8,650 nucleotides of DNA from an uncultured Nitrospirota bacterium (GCA_913009285.1 CAJVYE010000032.1:1-8650), one strand, 5' to 3'. Positions 1 through 6,694 are shown, counted from the stretch's first letter. The notes: a model not told the origin generated them from the sequence alone. Translations and numbers: made by a program.

Positions 1-76
1 ATGGAGTGGTACTGATAAGCGTTATGATGAGCATATAAGAGTGCGTATGTCAGTTGTATATTTTTGTTTTTTTTTT
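1..76. other. Probable sequencing noise beyond the adapter
   Basis: This stretch lies outside the adapter at 77-134, so it cannot be contiguous genome. Read on the minus strand, the order is genomic insert, adapter, a run of As (T-rich at 61-76 on the plus strand), then sequence of no evident character. That is the usual pattern when a read runs through a short insert, passes the adapter end and keeps emitting bases. Nothing coding or structured is visible. It should be trimmed together with the adapter. Confidence 0.85.
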
Positions 77-134
77 AATGCTACGGCGACCACCGAGATC
101 TACACTCTTTCCCTACACGACGCTCTTCCGATCT
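77..134 (+). other. Illumina P5 universal adapter (contamination)
   Basis: The 58 bases from AATGCTACGG to TTCCGATCT match the Illumina TruSeq universal (P5) adapter over its full length. I see a single difference, C instead of A at position 81. It is an unremoved library adapter at a contig end. Its plus-strand translation gives the peptide RRPPRSTLFPYTTLFRS, a recurrent contaminant of predicted proteins. Authentic genome starts at about 135; nothing to the left should be annotated. Confidence 0.98.
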
Positions 135-231
135 CTTCTATTTAGTAGGTTTCTCGCCCCAAACACTGATGAGGTGGTATCCGAATGTGAGGTAGGATTA
201 ATTGGTTCTTTCGTAAAAGAATTGATCAACT
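135..231. other. Short non-coding stretch downstream of aroB
   Basis: These 97 bases lie between the adapter junction and the aroB stop codon. I see no gene, no strong terminator and no repeat. A weak AT-rich hairpin (TTCTTT/AAAGAA at 206-211 and 216-221) lies just past the aroB stop, without a convincing U tract in the direction of transcription. Whether the operon continues past aroB cannot be told, because the contig ends here. Confidence 0.5.
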
Positions 232-1320
232 TTATCTCTTCTCAAGAATCTTCCGCAGGATATCAGGGGATATATCTTCCTCTATCTTTACCTTTCCAAT
301 ACCTTCCGTCAGTACAAATCTTATCTTATCATTCCTTACCTCCTTATCCAGATATATAGAGGCTATTATATCATCCGGTTCCAGATCAGGGAGTTGTGTT
401 GGGAGTCCTATGTTACTTAAAAGGTTCTCTATTCTTGAGGAATCATCTCTGGCACAGAATCCCATCTCTTCTGATAACCGTACGGCATATACCATCCCTA
501 TTGAAATCGCCTCACCATGTCTGAAATCCCTATACTGCGTAAGCGTCTCTATGGCATGTCCTATTGTATGACCAAAGTTGAGAACCGCCCTGTAACCTGC
601 CTCCCTCTCATCTAGCTCTACTACACTTCCTTTTATTCGGCAGGATGTCTTTATAATATATCTTAAAGCGTCATGATTCAGCAATAATACTGCTTTTATA
701 TTCCTTTCAAGGTATTCAAAAAGATCGGCGTCAGCTATGATACCATATTTAACGACCTCAGCCAACCCTGCAAGGAGCTCTTCCCGGGGAAGTGTTCTTA
801 GCGTCTTTGTATCAATAATGACTGCCCTAGGCTGATAGAATACACCGATCATGTTCTTACCCTCAGGATGGTTGACCGCTGTCTTACCGCCGACACTACT
901 ATCTACCTGAGCCAATAGTGAGGTTGGAATCTGTATATAGGGGATACCTCTCATATATGTGGCGGCAATAAATCCTGCTAAGTCGCCGATGACCCCACCG
1001 CCTAGTGCTGCAATAGTCGACCCACGATCGACCTTTAAGGTTATAAGTTCATCGTATAATCTCTCTGCCTCCCTAATGGTCTTGAACTCCTCACCATCAG
1101 GAACCTCTACTGTATGTGAATCAAAACCAGCTCCCCTTAGACCCGAGTTCACGGCCTCGCCGTAGAACTTATTCACAGAAGGATTGGTTATAATTACAAC
1201 CTTTTTTCCGGCACCAAGGTCTCTGAGGATATCACTTATACCCTTAAGGATATCGAACCCTATATATATCTTGTAGCTTCTCTCCTTGAGATCGACATCT
1301 ATACATTCTAAATTGTGCAT
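232..1320 (-). CDS. aroB: 3-dehydroquinate synthase AroB
   Basis: AroB is the second enzyme of the shikimate pathway. It is a cytoplasmic, NAD+- and metal-dependent enzyme that converts DAHP to 3-dehydroquinate. The 362-aa protein has the usual family length. Visible landmarks are the NAD-binding GGGVIGDLAG (107-116), the block TSLLAQVDSSVGGKTAVN (133-150), and the expected metal ligands E188 (AEVVKYG), H251 (NFGHTIGHAIE) and H268 (RHGEA). The N-terminal ECIDVDLKERSYKIYIG aligns with the usual AroB start, so the ATG at 1320-1318 is the only sensible start. It has no Shine-Dalgarno: the bases directly upstream belong to the repeat array at 1324-1406. aroB follows pilQ on the same strand after 86 nt. 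In many Proteobacteria the order is pilMNOPQ-aroK-aroB, so aroK (shikimate kinase) appears to be missing from this locus. Expression probably depends on read-through from the pil operon, unless the repeat contains a promoter. Confidence 0.97.
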   Translation of the reverse strand: MHNLECIDVDLKERSYKIYIGFDILKGISDILRDLGAGKKVVIITNPSVNKFYGEAVNSGLRGAGFDSHTVEVPDGEEFKTIREAERLYDELITLKVDRGSTIAALGGGVIGDLAGFIAATYMRGIPYIQIPTSLLAQVDSSVGGKTAVNHPEGKNMIGVFYQPRAVIIDTKTLRTLPREELLAGLAEVVKYGIIADADLFEYLERNIKAVLLLNHDALRYIIKTSCRIKGSVVELDEREAGYRAVLNFGHTIGHAIETLTQYRDFRHGEAISIGMVYAVRLSEEMGFCARDDSSRIENLLSNIGLPTQLPDLEPDDIIASIYLDKEVRNDKIRFVLTEGIGKVKIEEDISPDILRKILEKR

Positions 1321-1323
1321 ATC

Positions 1324-1406
1324 GGGTTTCGAGTTGCGGGTTTCGAGTTGCGGGTTGCGGGTTGCAAGTTGCGAGTTACGAGTTTAAACCCGCAACCCGC
1401 AACCTG
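1324..1406. repeat. 7-bp-period tandem repeat array with 17-bp hairpin
   Basis: The array reads as consecutive heptamers of consensus RRGTTGC: GGGTTTC, GAGTTGC, GGGTTTC, GAGTTGC, GGGTTGC, GGGTTGC, AAGTTGC, GAGTTAC, GAGTTTA (1324-1386). Then come inverted units AACCCGC, AACCCGC and a partial AACCTG (1387-1406). The orientation switch makes a perfect 17-bp inverted repeat: 1347-1363 (GTTGCGGGTTGCGGGTT) pairs with 1387-1403 across a 23-nt loop. The hairpin starts 3 nt after the pilQ stop and the array ends 3 nt before the aroB start. It is much more G/C-biased by strand than its surroundings. There is no U tract, so it is not a classical terminator. It could attenuate transcription into aroB or protect the pilQ mRNA 3' end; origin and function are unknown. 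Confidence 0.9.
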
Positions 1407-3380
1407 TTATTTTTCACTCTTTACTATCATTGGTGTGATAAAGACCAGGAGTTCTGCATCCTCATCCTTCCCTATTTTCTCCCTCTTGAAGAGCCATCCA
1501 AGTACAGGTATATTGTTAAACCAGGGCACACCTGATTTCTCGCTAGAAGTTCTGCTCGTATACAAACCTCCAATAACCGTGGTATCACCATCCATTACCA
1601 GAACCTCTGTGGTTGCCTTTTTCTGCATTATTGTTGGCATACCCGCTGACTGGTTGGCAAAATCTGCCTCGTCCTTGGTGACCTCTATGATTAGAGCTAT
1701 ATAGTTATCAGGGGTAATATGAGGTGTAACTGTCAAACTTATACTCGCATTCACAAATTGTGTCCGGGTCCCGCTCGCTGAAACGCTCTGGTAGGGAATC
1801 CTGCGTCCACTCTCAATTACTGCTTCTTTATTATTCAATGTGGTAATCTTGGGATTCGATAATATCCTTCCTTTACCAGAGCTCTCCATGGCAGAAAGCT
1901 GTATATCCAGTATCTTTGTATTGCCTATATTCCCAAAGCTCATTCCTAGACCACCTCCCGTTGAACGAGAGATTGCTGCCGGCAGATCTACTATATAGTT
2001 CCCTTGTGGAGTAACCCCTGGGGTAAGGTTCTGGACACCACCACTACCTTGTGAAGGGGATGTCAGAGCTCCTCTTATATTGGTGTAGTCTTGACCGGAG
2101 GCAGTATTATATTTACCACCCCACTGAATACCCAATTCTCTGGTATAGTTGCGGTTTATCTCAACAATCCTTGCCTCAATCGTAACCTGAGGTGTCCTCT
2201 TGTCCAGCGTATCGATAAGGGTCTTCATCTCCTCCATATTGAGCTTAATATCCTTAAGTATCAAGGTGTTTGTACGGACATCGATTGTTATCGACCCCCT
2301 CTCACTCTTAAGGGACTCCAGATTCGACTGCATTTCTGATATATCTGCATAACTTATACGGACTATCTCTGTGATGAGGGGCTCTGCCCTCTCCTTTGCC
2401 TTCTTTGCCTCTATCTCTGCCTGTTTTGTCTGTGCCTTATCCTGTTGTTCCTTAAGAAGTTCACTTCTGGGGAGTATTCTGATAATATTTCCCTCTATCT
2501 GCATCCCCAATTTACCGTTTTTCAATATAATATCCAGTGCCTGATCCCACGGCACATTTTTTAGACGTAACGTCACCTTCCCCTTTACAGAGTCACTGGT
2601 GATAATATTATATCCACTTATCTCTGTAATAAAGCGAAGGATATTTATTATATTAGCATTCTGAAAATCAAGGGAGATGAGTTTCCCTGTATATTTCTTT
2701 TTTAATTCTTTCTCTTTGGATTTCGCAGCAGATACTTCTACAATCCCTGTGAACATCTCCTCTTTTTCCTTGGATTTCTCTTCCCCCTCTTCTACTTCTA
2801 TCTCTTCTTTCACTTCTGACGGGGCTTCAACATGGGATTCTACTTCCTCTACTACTTCCTCTTCTACCTCAACAGCCCTGGATGGAGTAATCTCTGTAGG
2901 TTCCTCTAATAGAACCTCCTCACCAATAGAGGAAGAACTTTTAATATCAATAAAGATAGTATTGCTATCTGATCTCAGTATCTCATAGGGGACGATTTGA
3001 TTCAGTCCTATCTCAATCCTGGTGATATTACTCTCAACAAAGTGGAGAGGTTTAATCACATTTACTGGCCCTTTGTTTAACTCGATAGGCTCCTGGAATA
3101 CCCCTGTATCTATACCAGGAATATCTATTATCAATCTCAGAGGATCCTCCAGTTTGAAAGCTGTATACTGAATCACCTCATCAGTCGCCTCAATAGAAAT
3201 CCTGACACCATCTGGGAGTGTCTCTGTGTCGATTCTCATCAAAGCAGGGATCTTCTGTATTGCCGTCTCAGGTCCTTTATAAACCTTCCTGCCTGCACAA
3301 CTATATAAGGTTATACTTGAGATCGATATAAAGATTAGCGATATTATCAATATTGGAAATCTTCTCTTTCGTCTTTTCAC
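1407..3380 (-). CDS. pilQ: Type IV pilus secretin PilQ
   Basis: PilQ forms the outer-membrane ring through which the pilus passes. In the 657 aa I see a basic N-terminus and hydrophobic segment (1-27) ending in LYSC, with C28 a likely lipidation site. There follow an AMIN-like peptidoglycan-binding region (about 48-146), a very acidic Glu-rich linker (153-210), an STN/N0 domain (about 230-305), a charged helical stretch (305-333), a secretin N1 domain (about 334-395) and the secretin core (about 396-655). The core carries the signature VPWFNNIPVLGWLFKRE and the closing ELLVFITP. There is one AMIN and one N1 domain; some PilQs have more. The start is GTG (3380-3378), 4 nt after the pilP stop, with a GGAGG-type site inside the end of pilP. 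A lipobox on the secretin is unusual and suggests self-piloting to the outer membrane. The position -2 Tyr is not ideal for a lipobox, so lipidation is an inference. Confidence 0.97.
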   Translation of the reverse strand: MKRRKRRFPILIISLIFISISSITLYSCAGRKVYKGPETAIQKIPALMRIDTETLPDGVRISIEATDEVIQYTAFKLEDPLRLIIDIPGIDTGVFQEPIELNKGPVNVIKPLHFVESNITRIEIGLNQIVPYEILRSDSNTIFIDIKSSSSIGEEVLLEEPTEITPSRAVEVEEEVVEEVESHVEAPSEVKEEIEVEEGEEKSKEKEEMFTGIVEVSAAKSKEKELKKKYTGKLISLDFQNANIINILRFITEISGYNIITSDSVKGKVTLRLKNVPWDQALDIILKNGKLGMQIEGNIIRILPRSELLKEQQDKAQTKQAEIEAKKAKERAEPLITEIVRISYADISEMQSNLESLKSERGSITIDVRTNTLILKDIKLNMEEMKTLIDTLDKRTPQVTIEARIVEINRNYTRELGIQWGGKYNTASGQDYTNIRGALTSPSQGSGGVQNLTPGVTPQGNYIVDLPAAISRSTGGGLGMSFGNIGNTKILDIQLSAMESSGKGRILSNPKITTLNNKEAVIESGRRIPYQSVSASGTRTQFVNASISLTVTPHITPDNYIALIIEVTKDEADFANQSAGMPTIMQKKATTEVLVMDGDTTVIGGLYTSRTSSEKSGVPWFNNIPVLGWLFKREKIGKDEDAELLVFITPMIVKSEK

Positions 3381-3384
3381 TCAC

Positions 3385-4074
3385 CTATCCCTCCTCTTTT
3401 TGCAGTTTCAAATATATTGTCTCACTCATCACCTTTCCCAGATAATCAACATATTTCTCCTCAACAATAAGACCATTATCAGTTATATCTTTGACTATCC
3501 CGTTATTTACCCCTATTACCATTCCGTCCGTTATAGTGTAGCCCCTGCCATCTTGTGTTTCTATAAGTGCATTGTTACCCAATTTACCCCAAATTACTCC
3601 CACCACTTTTAAAGAAAAAAGATTAACCCTTGTAAGGGGGTGTCTATAGGTCACACCTTTATACTTCTTAATCACACGTGTCCTTAAGTTTTTATACTTC
3701 GCAATCTCACTCTTTCGCTGCTCAGCAGTAAGCTCTTTGAATGAATTTAAATCCTTAAAGATATCTTCATACCGGGTTATTTCTTTATACATTTTGGGAT
3801 CATTCTTTTTGAAATATTCATAAGTAACAATATCAATCCTGAGATTCTGGAGCTCCTCCTCGCTCAATCTGCGAAACCCCTCACTGGAGAAAGCTATATC
3901 AAATAGGAGTGATTTAAATGGATCTCTTTTTCCAGTAGGATCATAGGAATATACAGATTCTTCTGCAACAGAAATGGAGATAGCTATCAAATTGATAACA
4001 CCAGAAAGTATTACTATAATGGTGATAATAAAAGCAAGCTTGATTCCTTTATTTATTATATCCTGCATCTTCAT
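3385..4074 (-). CDS. pilP: Type IV pilus assembly protein PilP (enlarged)
   Basis: PilP links the inner-membrane PilN/PilO pair to the periplasmic domains of PilQ. The 229-aa product has one N-terminal membrane or signal segment (about 12-35), the family hallmark YDPTGKRDPFKSL (44-56), and a C-terminal beta domain (about 145-225: HPLTRVNLFSLKVVGVIWG, then GRGYTITDGMVIG). Between them lie about 90 predominantly charged, helix-prone residues (54-144) that ordinary PilPs of about 170-180 aa do not have. The protein contains no cysteine, so it cannot be a lipoprotein, unlike PilP of Neisseria and Pseudomonas. It may stay anchored by its N-terminal helix. The ATG at 4074 overlaps the pilO TGA (ATGA), indicating translational coupling. 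Identity rests on the hallmark motif and on its place between pilO and pilQ. Confidence 0.93.
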   Translation of the reverse strand: MKMQDIINKGIKLAFIITIIVILSGVINLIAISISVAEESVYSYDPTGKRDPFKSLLFDIAFSSEGFRRLSEEELQNLRIDIVTYEYFKKNDPKMYKEITRYEDIFKDLNSFKELTAEQRKSEIAKYKNLRTRVIKKYKGVTYRHPLTRVNLFSLKVVGVIWGKLGNNALIETQDGRGYTITDGMVIGVNNGIVKDITDNGLIVEEKYVDYLGKVMSETIYLKLQKEEG

Positions 4075-4682
4075 TTTTCCTTCGGAGTTGCTGTAGCACT
4101 CTCAATATACTTAAAAGTAATAGCCTTACATTTCGTCTCTAGGATAGGTATTTTGTCATCTGATTTTAACCTCAACTTTATATCGGTTATGTCCACAATC
4201 CGTGTAAGCTTCCTCACCCTGTCAAAGAATGTAGCTATATTATGAAAACTCCCTACAATGTTCATCTCAACAGGGACCTTGGAATAAAAATCTATACGAT
4301 TCTCTGAAAGTGGTTTAAAGAGTATAACTTCCAGACCTGCCTGTGAACCTAAATCAGATATCTGTGTCAGCAGTTCTGGTATCTCTTTGCCGTTCGGCAG
4401 TTGGATGCGGGCAAAGGATAATTCATGATTTAGTTTCTCTATCTCTGTCCTTAAGGCAGGCATCTTTTTGATAAACCTATCATATTTACTGTATTCATCC
4501 TCCAAACCTTTAAGCTTAGTACTGAGAATCTCCATCTTATTATCTTTTTTTCTGTAAAAAAAGGAGTAATATGCCAAAAACAACAGGCATATTACCACTC
4601 CTACTGCCAGCCATCTCTGCCATACAGGAAACTCCTCTATCCTGTCATATGGTATCTTATCAAGAAGAACCCCTATCTCCAT
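4071..4682 (-). CDS. pilO: Type IV pilus inner-membrane protein PilO
   Basis: PilO is a bitopic inner-membrane protein that pairs with PilN and contacts PilP. The 203 aa show a short cytoplasmic N-terminus, a transmembrane helix at about 24-43, a coiled-coil region (about 48-92), and a periplasmic ferredoxin-like domain. That domain is marked by LPNGKEIPELLTQISDLG (95-112), then GLEVILFKP (116-124), VPVEMNIVGSF (137-147) and FFDRVRKLTRIVDI (152-165). This is the usual PilO order and length. The ATG (4682-4680) directly abuts the pilN TAA, with a purine-rich site (GGGAAG) in the end of pilN. The gene ends in a 4-nt overlap with pilP. I see no regulatory feature of its own. Confidence 0.95.
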   Translation of the reverse strand: MEIGVLLDKIPYDRIEEFPVWQRWLAVGVVICLLFLAYYSFFYRKKDNKMEILSTKLKGLEDEYSKYDRFIKKMPALRTEIEKLNHELSFARIQLPNGKEIPELLTQISDLGSQAGLEVILFKPLSENRIDFYSKVPVEMNIVGSFHNIATFFDRVRKLTRIVDITDIKLRLKSDDKIPILETKCKAITFKYIESATATPKEK

Positions 4683-5228
4683 TTATTTCTTCCCTTTTCT
4701 TTTACAGTTGATTACAAATTTCCTTAACTTGTCGCCCTTAACAGATGCCCGTTTAGATTCCTGTAATTCTACAGCAGATAGGTATTTCAATTGCTCAAGA
4801 TTCTTCATAAATCTTGCAATACCAGGATCTGAGAACGAAAATCCTTGGATCTTTACTATTGATGTACTTTCCTCGAAAGAGGTAAGCCATATCTCATCCG
4901 GGAGACTCATATTTATATCATCCATAACACGCGTCGGATTTGCCTGATTTTTCTTAAGACCTGAAATAACCTTAATTATATGCTCCAATCTCTTTTTCTT
5001 CTCTTCAAACTCCTTTACTGTATTTACCTCCTTCTCTATTTCATTCAATTTCTTCTCTACAACTTTAATTTCATCATTAAGACGCTCTATCTTATTGTTG
5101 TGTAGATGACTCACGAGCCCTATCATCCCCAGTGATAAGACTAACAGAAGTATAGCAAGAAGGATCTGCTTCTGGATATTGGCGATCTTCTTGACTTTTC
5201 TGTAATTTAACAGATTTATCTTTATCAT
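4683..5228 (-). CDS. pilN: Type IV pilus inner-membrane protein PilN
   Basis: PilN connects cytoplasmic PilM to the periplasmic PilO/PilP assembly. The 181-aa protein begins MIKINLLNYRK, the conserved cytoplasmic peptide (usual form INLLPYR) that fits into a groove of PilM. Here the usual Pro is Asn at residue 8. A transmembrane helix (about 22-42) is followed by a strongly charged coiled coil (about 45-92). A small periplasmic domain follows (about 97-178, with LPDEIWLTSFE at 109-119 and IVKIQGFSFSDPGIARFM at 124-141). The start ATG overlaps the pilM TGA by 4 nt, so it is translationally coupled. Length and domain order are normal for the family. Confidence 0.96.
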   Translation of the reverse strand: MIKINLLNYRKVKKIANIQKQILLAILLLVLSLGMIGLVSHLHNNKIERLNDEIKVVEKKLNEIEKEVNTVKEFEEKKKRLEHIIKVISGLKKNQANPTRVMDDINMSLPDEIWLTSFEESTSIVKIQGFSFSDPGIARFMKNLEQLKYLSAVELQESKRASVKGDKLRKFVINCKRKGKK

Positions 5229-6316
5229 CTGTCGTCAAATCTCCTCATAGCCAATCCAATACTAGTTGCAGCTATAGGAGCCATATCTTTTATGTACTCA
5301 GGATCGAACATATTATAATTTACCTTAATGTTCTTAAAGGAATCAACAATCTCAACCGGTAATCCCAGACTATTGGATAGAAACTTGTTGATTCCCTCCA
5401 TAGCAGCCCAGCCTCCACTTAGCACAACCTTATCTATCTCCCTATTGGCTGCCGTACTATAAAATTCAAAGGATTTGGCGATCTCCTGTGAAAGACCCTC
5501 TGTGGCTGCGGTTATCATGGGTATTACATCCTTATGGGAAACCCCATCTGCCTCTATCCCCATTTTGAGATTTTCAGCCACTTCAGGACCTACATTTAAT
5601 TCATTCTGGATTGCACGGGTACAGACATCCCCCCCTATAGTTAGGTCCCTTGTGAAAGAGGTTACCATCCCCTCAAGGATATTGATATTTGTGAAAGATG
5701 CTCCAATATCAACCAGGGCTATTACCTCCCCTTCCTGGAATCCGTAGTTAAACTCATATTCATTCTCAATAGCGAAGACATCTAGATCTATTACAACGGA
5801 ATCCAATCCAGCACCATTGATCAAACTGACGCGCTCTGCAATTATATCCTTCTTAACTGCCACCAGGATTACATCCATCTGGTCTTCAGGTTCTTCCTCT
5901 AATCCTGCTTCTTTTGGTCCTTCTGTCAATTGAATCTTCCTGATTATCTGGAAATCGATATTGACATCGTCAATATCAAAGGGGATATACTGCTCTGCCT
6001 CCAGTGGTATAGATTCAGCCAATTCATCATCTGTCATAATAGGAACATTTATCTTTTTTATAATAACAGATTCACCCGAGACAGCCGTGACAAGATGTTT
6101 TATCTTTACCTTTTCACTGGAGACAAGTTTCCTGATTGCCTCTGTTATGTCCTCTGGTTTCTCTATCACCCCATCGACAATAGCATCAGGAGGAGTGGGC
6201 ATGATCCCAAAATTCATCAATTCGAAACCCTTTCTTGTCTTTTTGAGACGGGCTAGTTTTATAGAATAGGCCCCTATATCCAATCCGATAACTTCTGTAT
6301 TCTTTGTTACAAACAC
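5225..6316 (-). CDS. pilM: Type IV pilus assembly ATP-binding protein PilM
   Basis: PilM is a cytoplasmic actin/FtsA-fold protein that binds ATP and the N-terminal peptide of PilN. The 363-aa product shows the phosphate-1 motif IGLDIGAYSIKLARL (10-24), the family block VPIMTDDELAESIPLEAEQYIPFD (91-114), the phosphate-2 motif ALVDIGASFTNINIL (200-214), and the adenosine motif VVLSGGWAAMEGINKFL (297-313). A Trp stands where a small residue is common in that last motif. The C-terminal MAPIAATSIGLAMR is also typical. The start is GTG (6316-6314) with a GAGG site 8 nt upstream that lies across the stop of the regulator gene, so the two genes are probably co-transcribed. An acidic loop (about 133-147) is longer than in the commonest PilMs. 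Confidence 0.97.
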   Translation of the reverse strand: MFVTKNTEVIGLDIGAYSIKLARLKKTRKGFELMNFGIMPTPPDAIVDGVIEKPEDITEAIRKLVSSEKVKIKHLVTAVSGESVIIKKINVPIMTDDELAESIPLEAEQYIPFDIDDVNIDFQIIRKIQLTEGPKEAGLEEEPEDQMDVILVAVKKDIIAERVSLINGAGLDSVVIDLDVFAIENEYEFNYGFQEGEVIALVDIGASFTNINILEGMVTSFTRDLTIGGDVCTRAIQNELNVGPEVAENLKMGIEADGVSHKDVIPMITAATEGLSQEIAKSFEFYSTAANREIDKVVLSGGWAAMEGINKFLSNSLGLPVEIVDSFKNIKVNYNMFDPEYIKDMAPIAATSIGLAMRRFDDR

Positions 6317-6319
6317 AGT

Positions 6320-6520
6320 TTAATCCTCATAAAATATCTTTTCCCTCTCACTCAACTTGTAGCCTAATGCCATGATAATTTTTCTCTTTGTATCTAACCT
6401 GGAGGTGTTTTCCTTTTCTATCCTGGTAATAGTCTGAACGGTAACATTTGCCTTACGTGCCAGCTCGGCCTTGCTCATCATTTTAGACTCTCTTATTTTT
6501 CTGACATTATTCCTCCCCAT
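6320..6520 (-). CDS. Small Xre-family HTH transcriptional regulator
   Basis: This is a 66-aa stand-alone DNA-binding protein of the Cro/CI (HTH_3) type. Helix 1 is NVRKIRESK (5-13), the HTH core is MSKAELARKANVTVQTITRIEKE (15-37), and the remaining helix KRKIIMALGYKLS (45-57) completes the five-helix fold. There is no ligand-binding or protease domain. It is the first gene of the pil operon, ending 3 nt before pilM, and it lies just behind the promoter at 6666-6694 and the tandem 12-bp repeats at 6593-6616. Autoregulation and control of the pil genes are therefore plausible, but this is inference. The ATG at 6520 has a weak GGGGG site. The internal ATGATG at residues 14-15 has a GAGAG site but would remove helix 1, so I keep the longer form. 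Confidence 0.9.
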   Translation of the reverse strand: MGRNNVRKIRESKMMSKAELARKANVTVQTITRIEKENTSRLDTKRKIIMALGYKLSEREKIFYED

Positions 6521-6592
6521 CTTCTACCCCCGAAACGCATCTTTCATTTTTTTTCATAATAAATTTAATAATAAAAATTTACTTCCTTATAT

Positions 6593-6616
6593 ATTTAAAT
6601 GCAAATTTAAATGCAA
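6593..6616. repeat. Perfect tandem 12-bp repeat, candidate operator
   Basis: The unit ATTTAAATGCAA occurs twice without change (6593-6604 and 6605-6616), followed by a short AT continuation. Each unit contains the 8-bp palindrome ATTTAAAT. The pair lies between the predicted transcription start of the pil operon (about 6659) and the regulator gene start (6520). Its spacing of about one helical turn would place two protein dimers on one face of the DNA, so it could be an operator for the neighbouring HTH protein. In such AT-rich sequence chance repetition cannot be dismissed. Confidence 0.55.
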
Positions 6617-6665
6617 ATAATTTTACAAAAAATATGGCAAACAAAGATTGTTCTTCTGTATATTC

Positions 6666-6694
6666 AATATAATAAGGCAGCTAAAATTTGTCAA
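6666..6694 (-). promoter_or_regulatory. Sigma70-like promoter for regulator-pilMNOPQ operon
   Basis: On the minus strand a perfect -35 box TTGACA (6694-6689) is followed after 17 bp by TATATT (6671-6666), which matches the -10 consensus at five of six positions. Transcription would start near 6659, giving a 5' UTR of about 140 nt before the HTH gene, with the tandem 12-bp repeats inside it. No other good promoter is visible upstream of the operon. Confidence 0.6.

Noticed and set aside
135..166. Possible gene start (GTG at 166-164, minus strand) downstream of aroB
   Set aside because: Only about ten codons are available before the adapter junction, with no Shine-Dalgarno and nothing recognisable.
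206..221. AT-rich hairpin just past the aroB stop as an intrinsic terminator
   Set aside because: The 6-bp stem has almost no G/C and there is no proper U tract in the direction of transcription.
54..359. 101-aa plus-strand reading frame at the left end
   Set aside because: It reads through the Illumina adapter (giving RRPPRSTLFPYTTLFRS) and then antisense to aroB; it is an artefact.
1324..1406. CRISPR array
   Set aside because: The 7-bp units are contiguous with no spacers, and there are no cas genes.
1315..1704. 129-aa plus-strand reading frame starting in the repeat array
   Set aside because: Its N-terminus is translated heptamer repeat and the rest is antisense to the pilQ secretin core; no family features or ribosome-binding site.
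2677..2988. Ser/Thr-rich plus-strand reading frame inside pilQ
   Set aside because: It is the mirror of the Glu-rich PilQ linker; low-complexity shadow.
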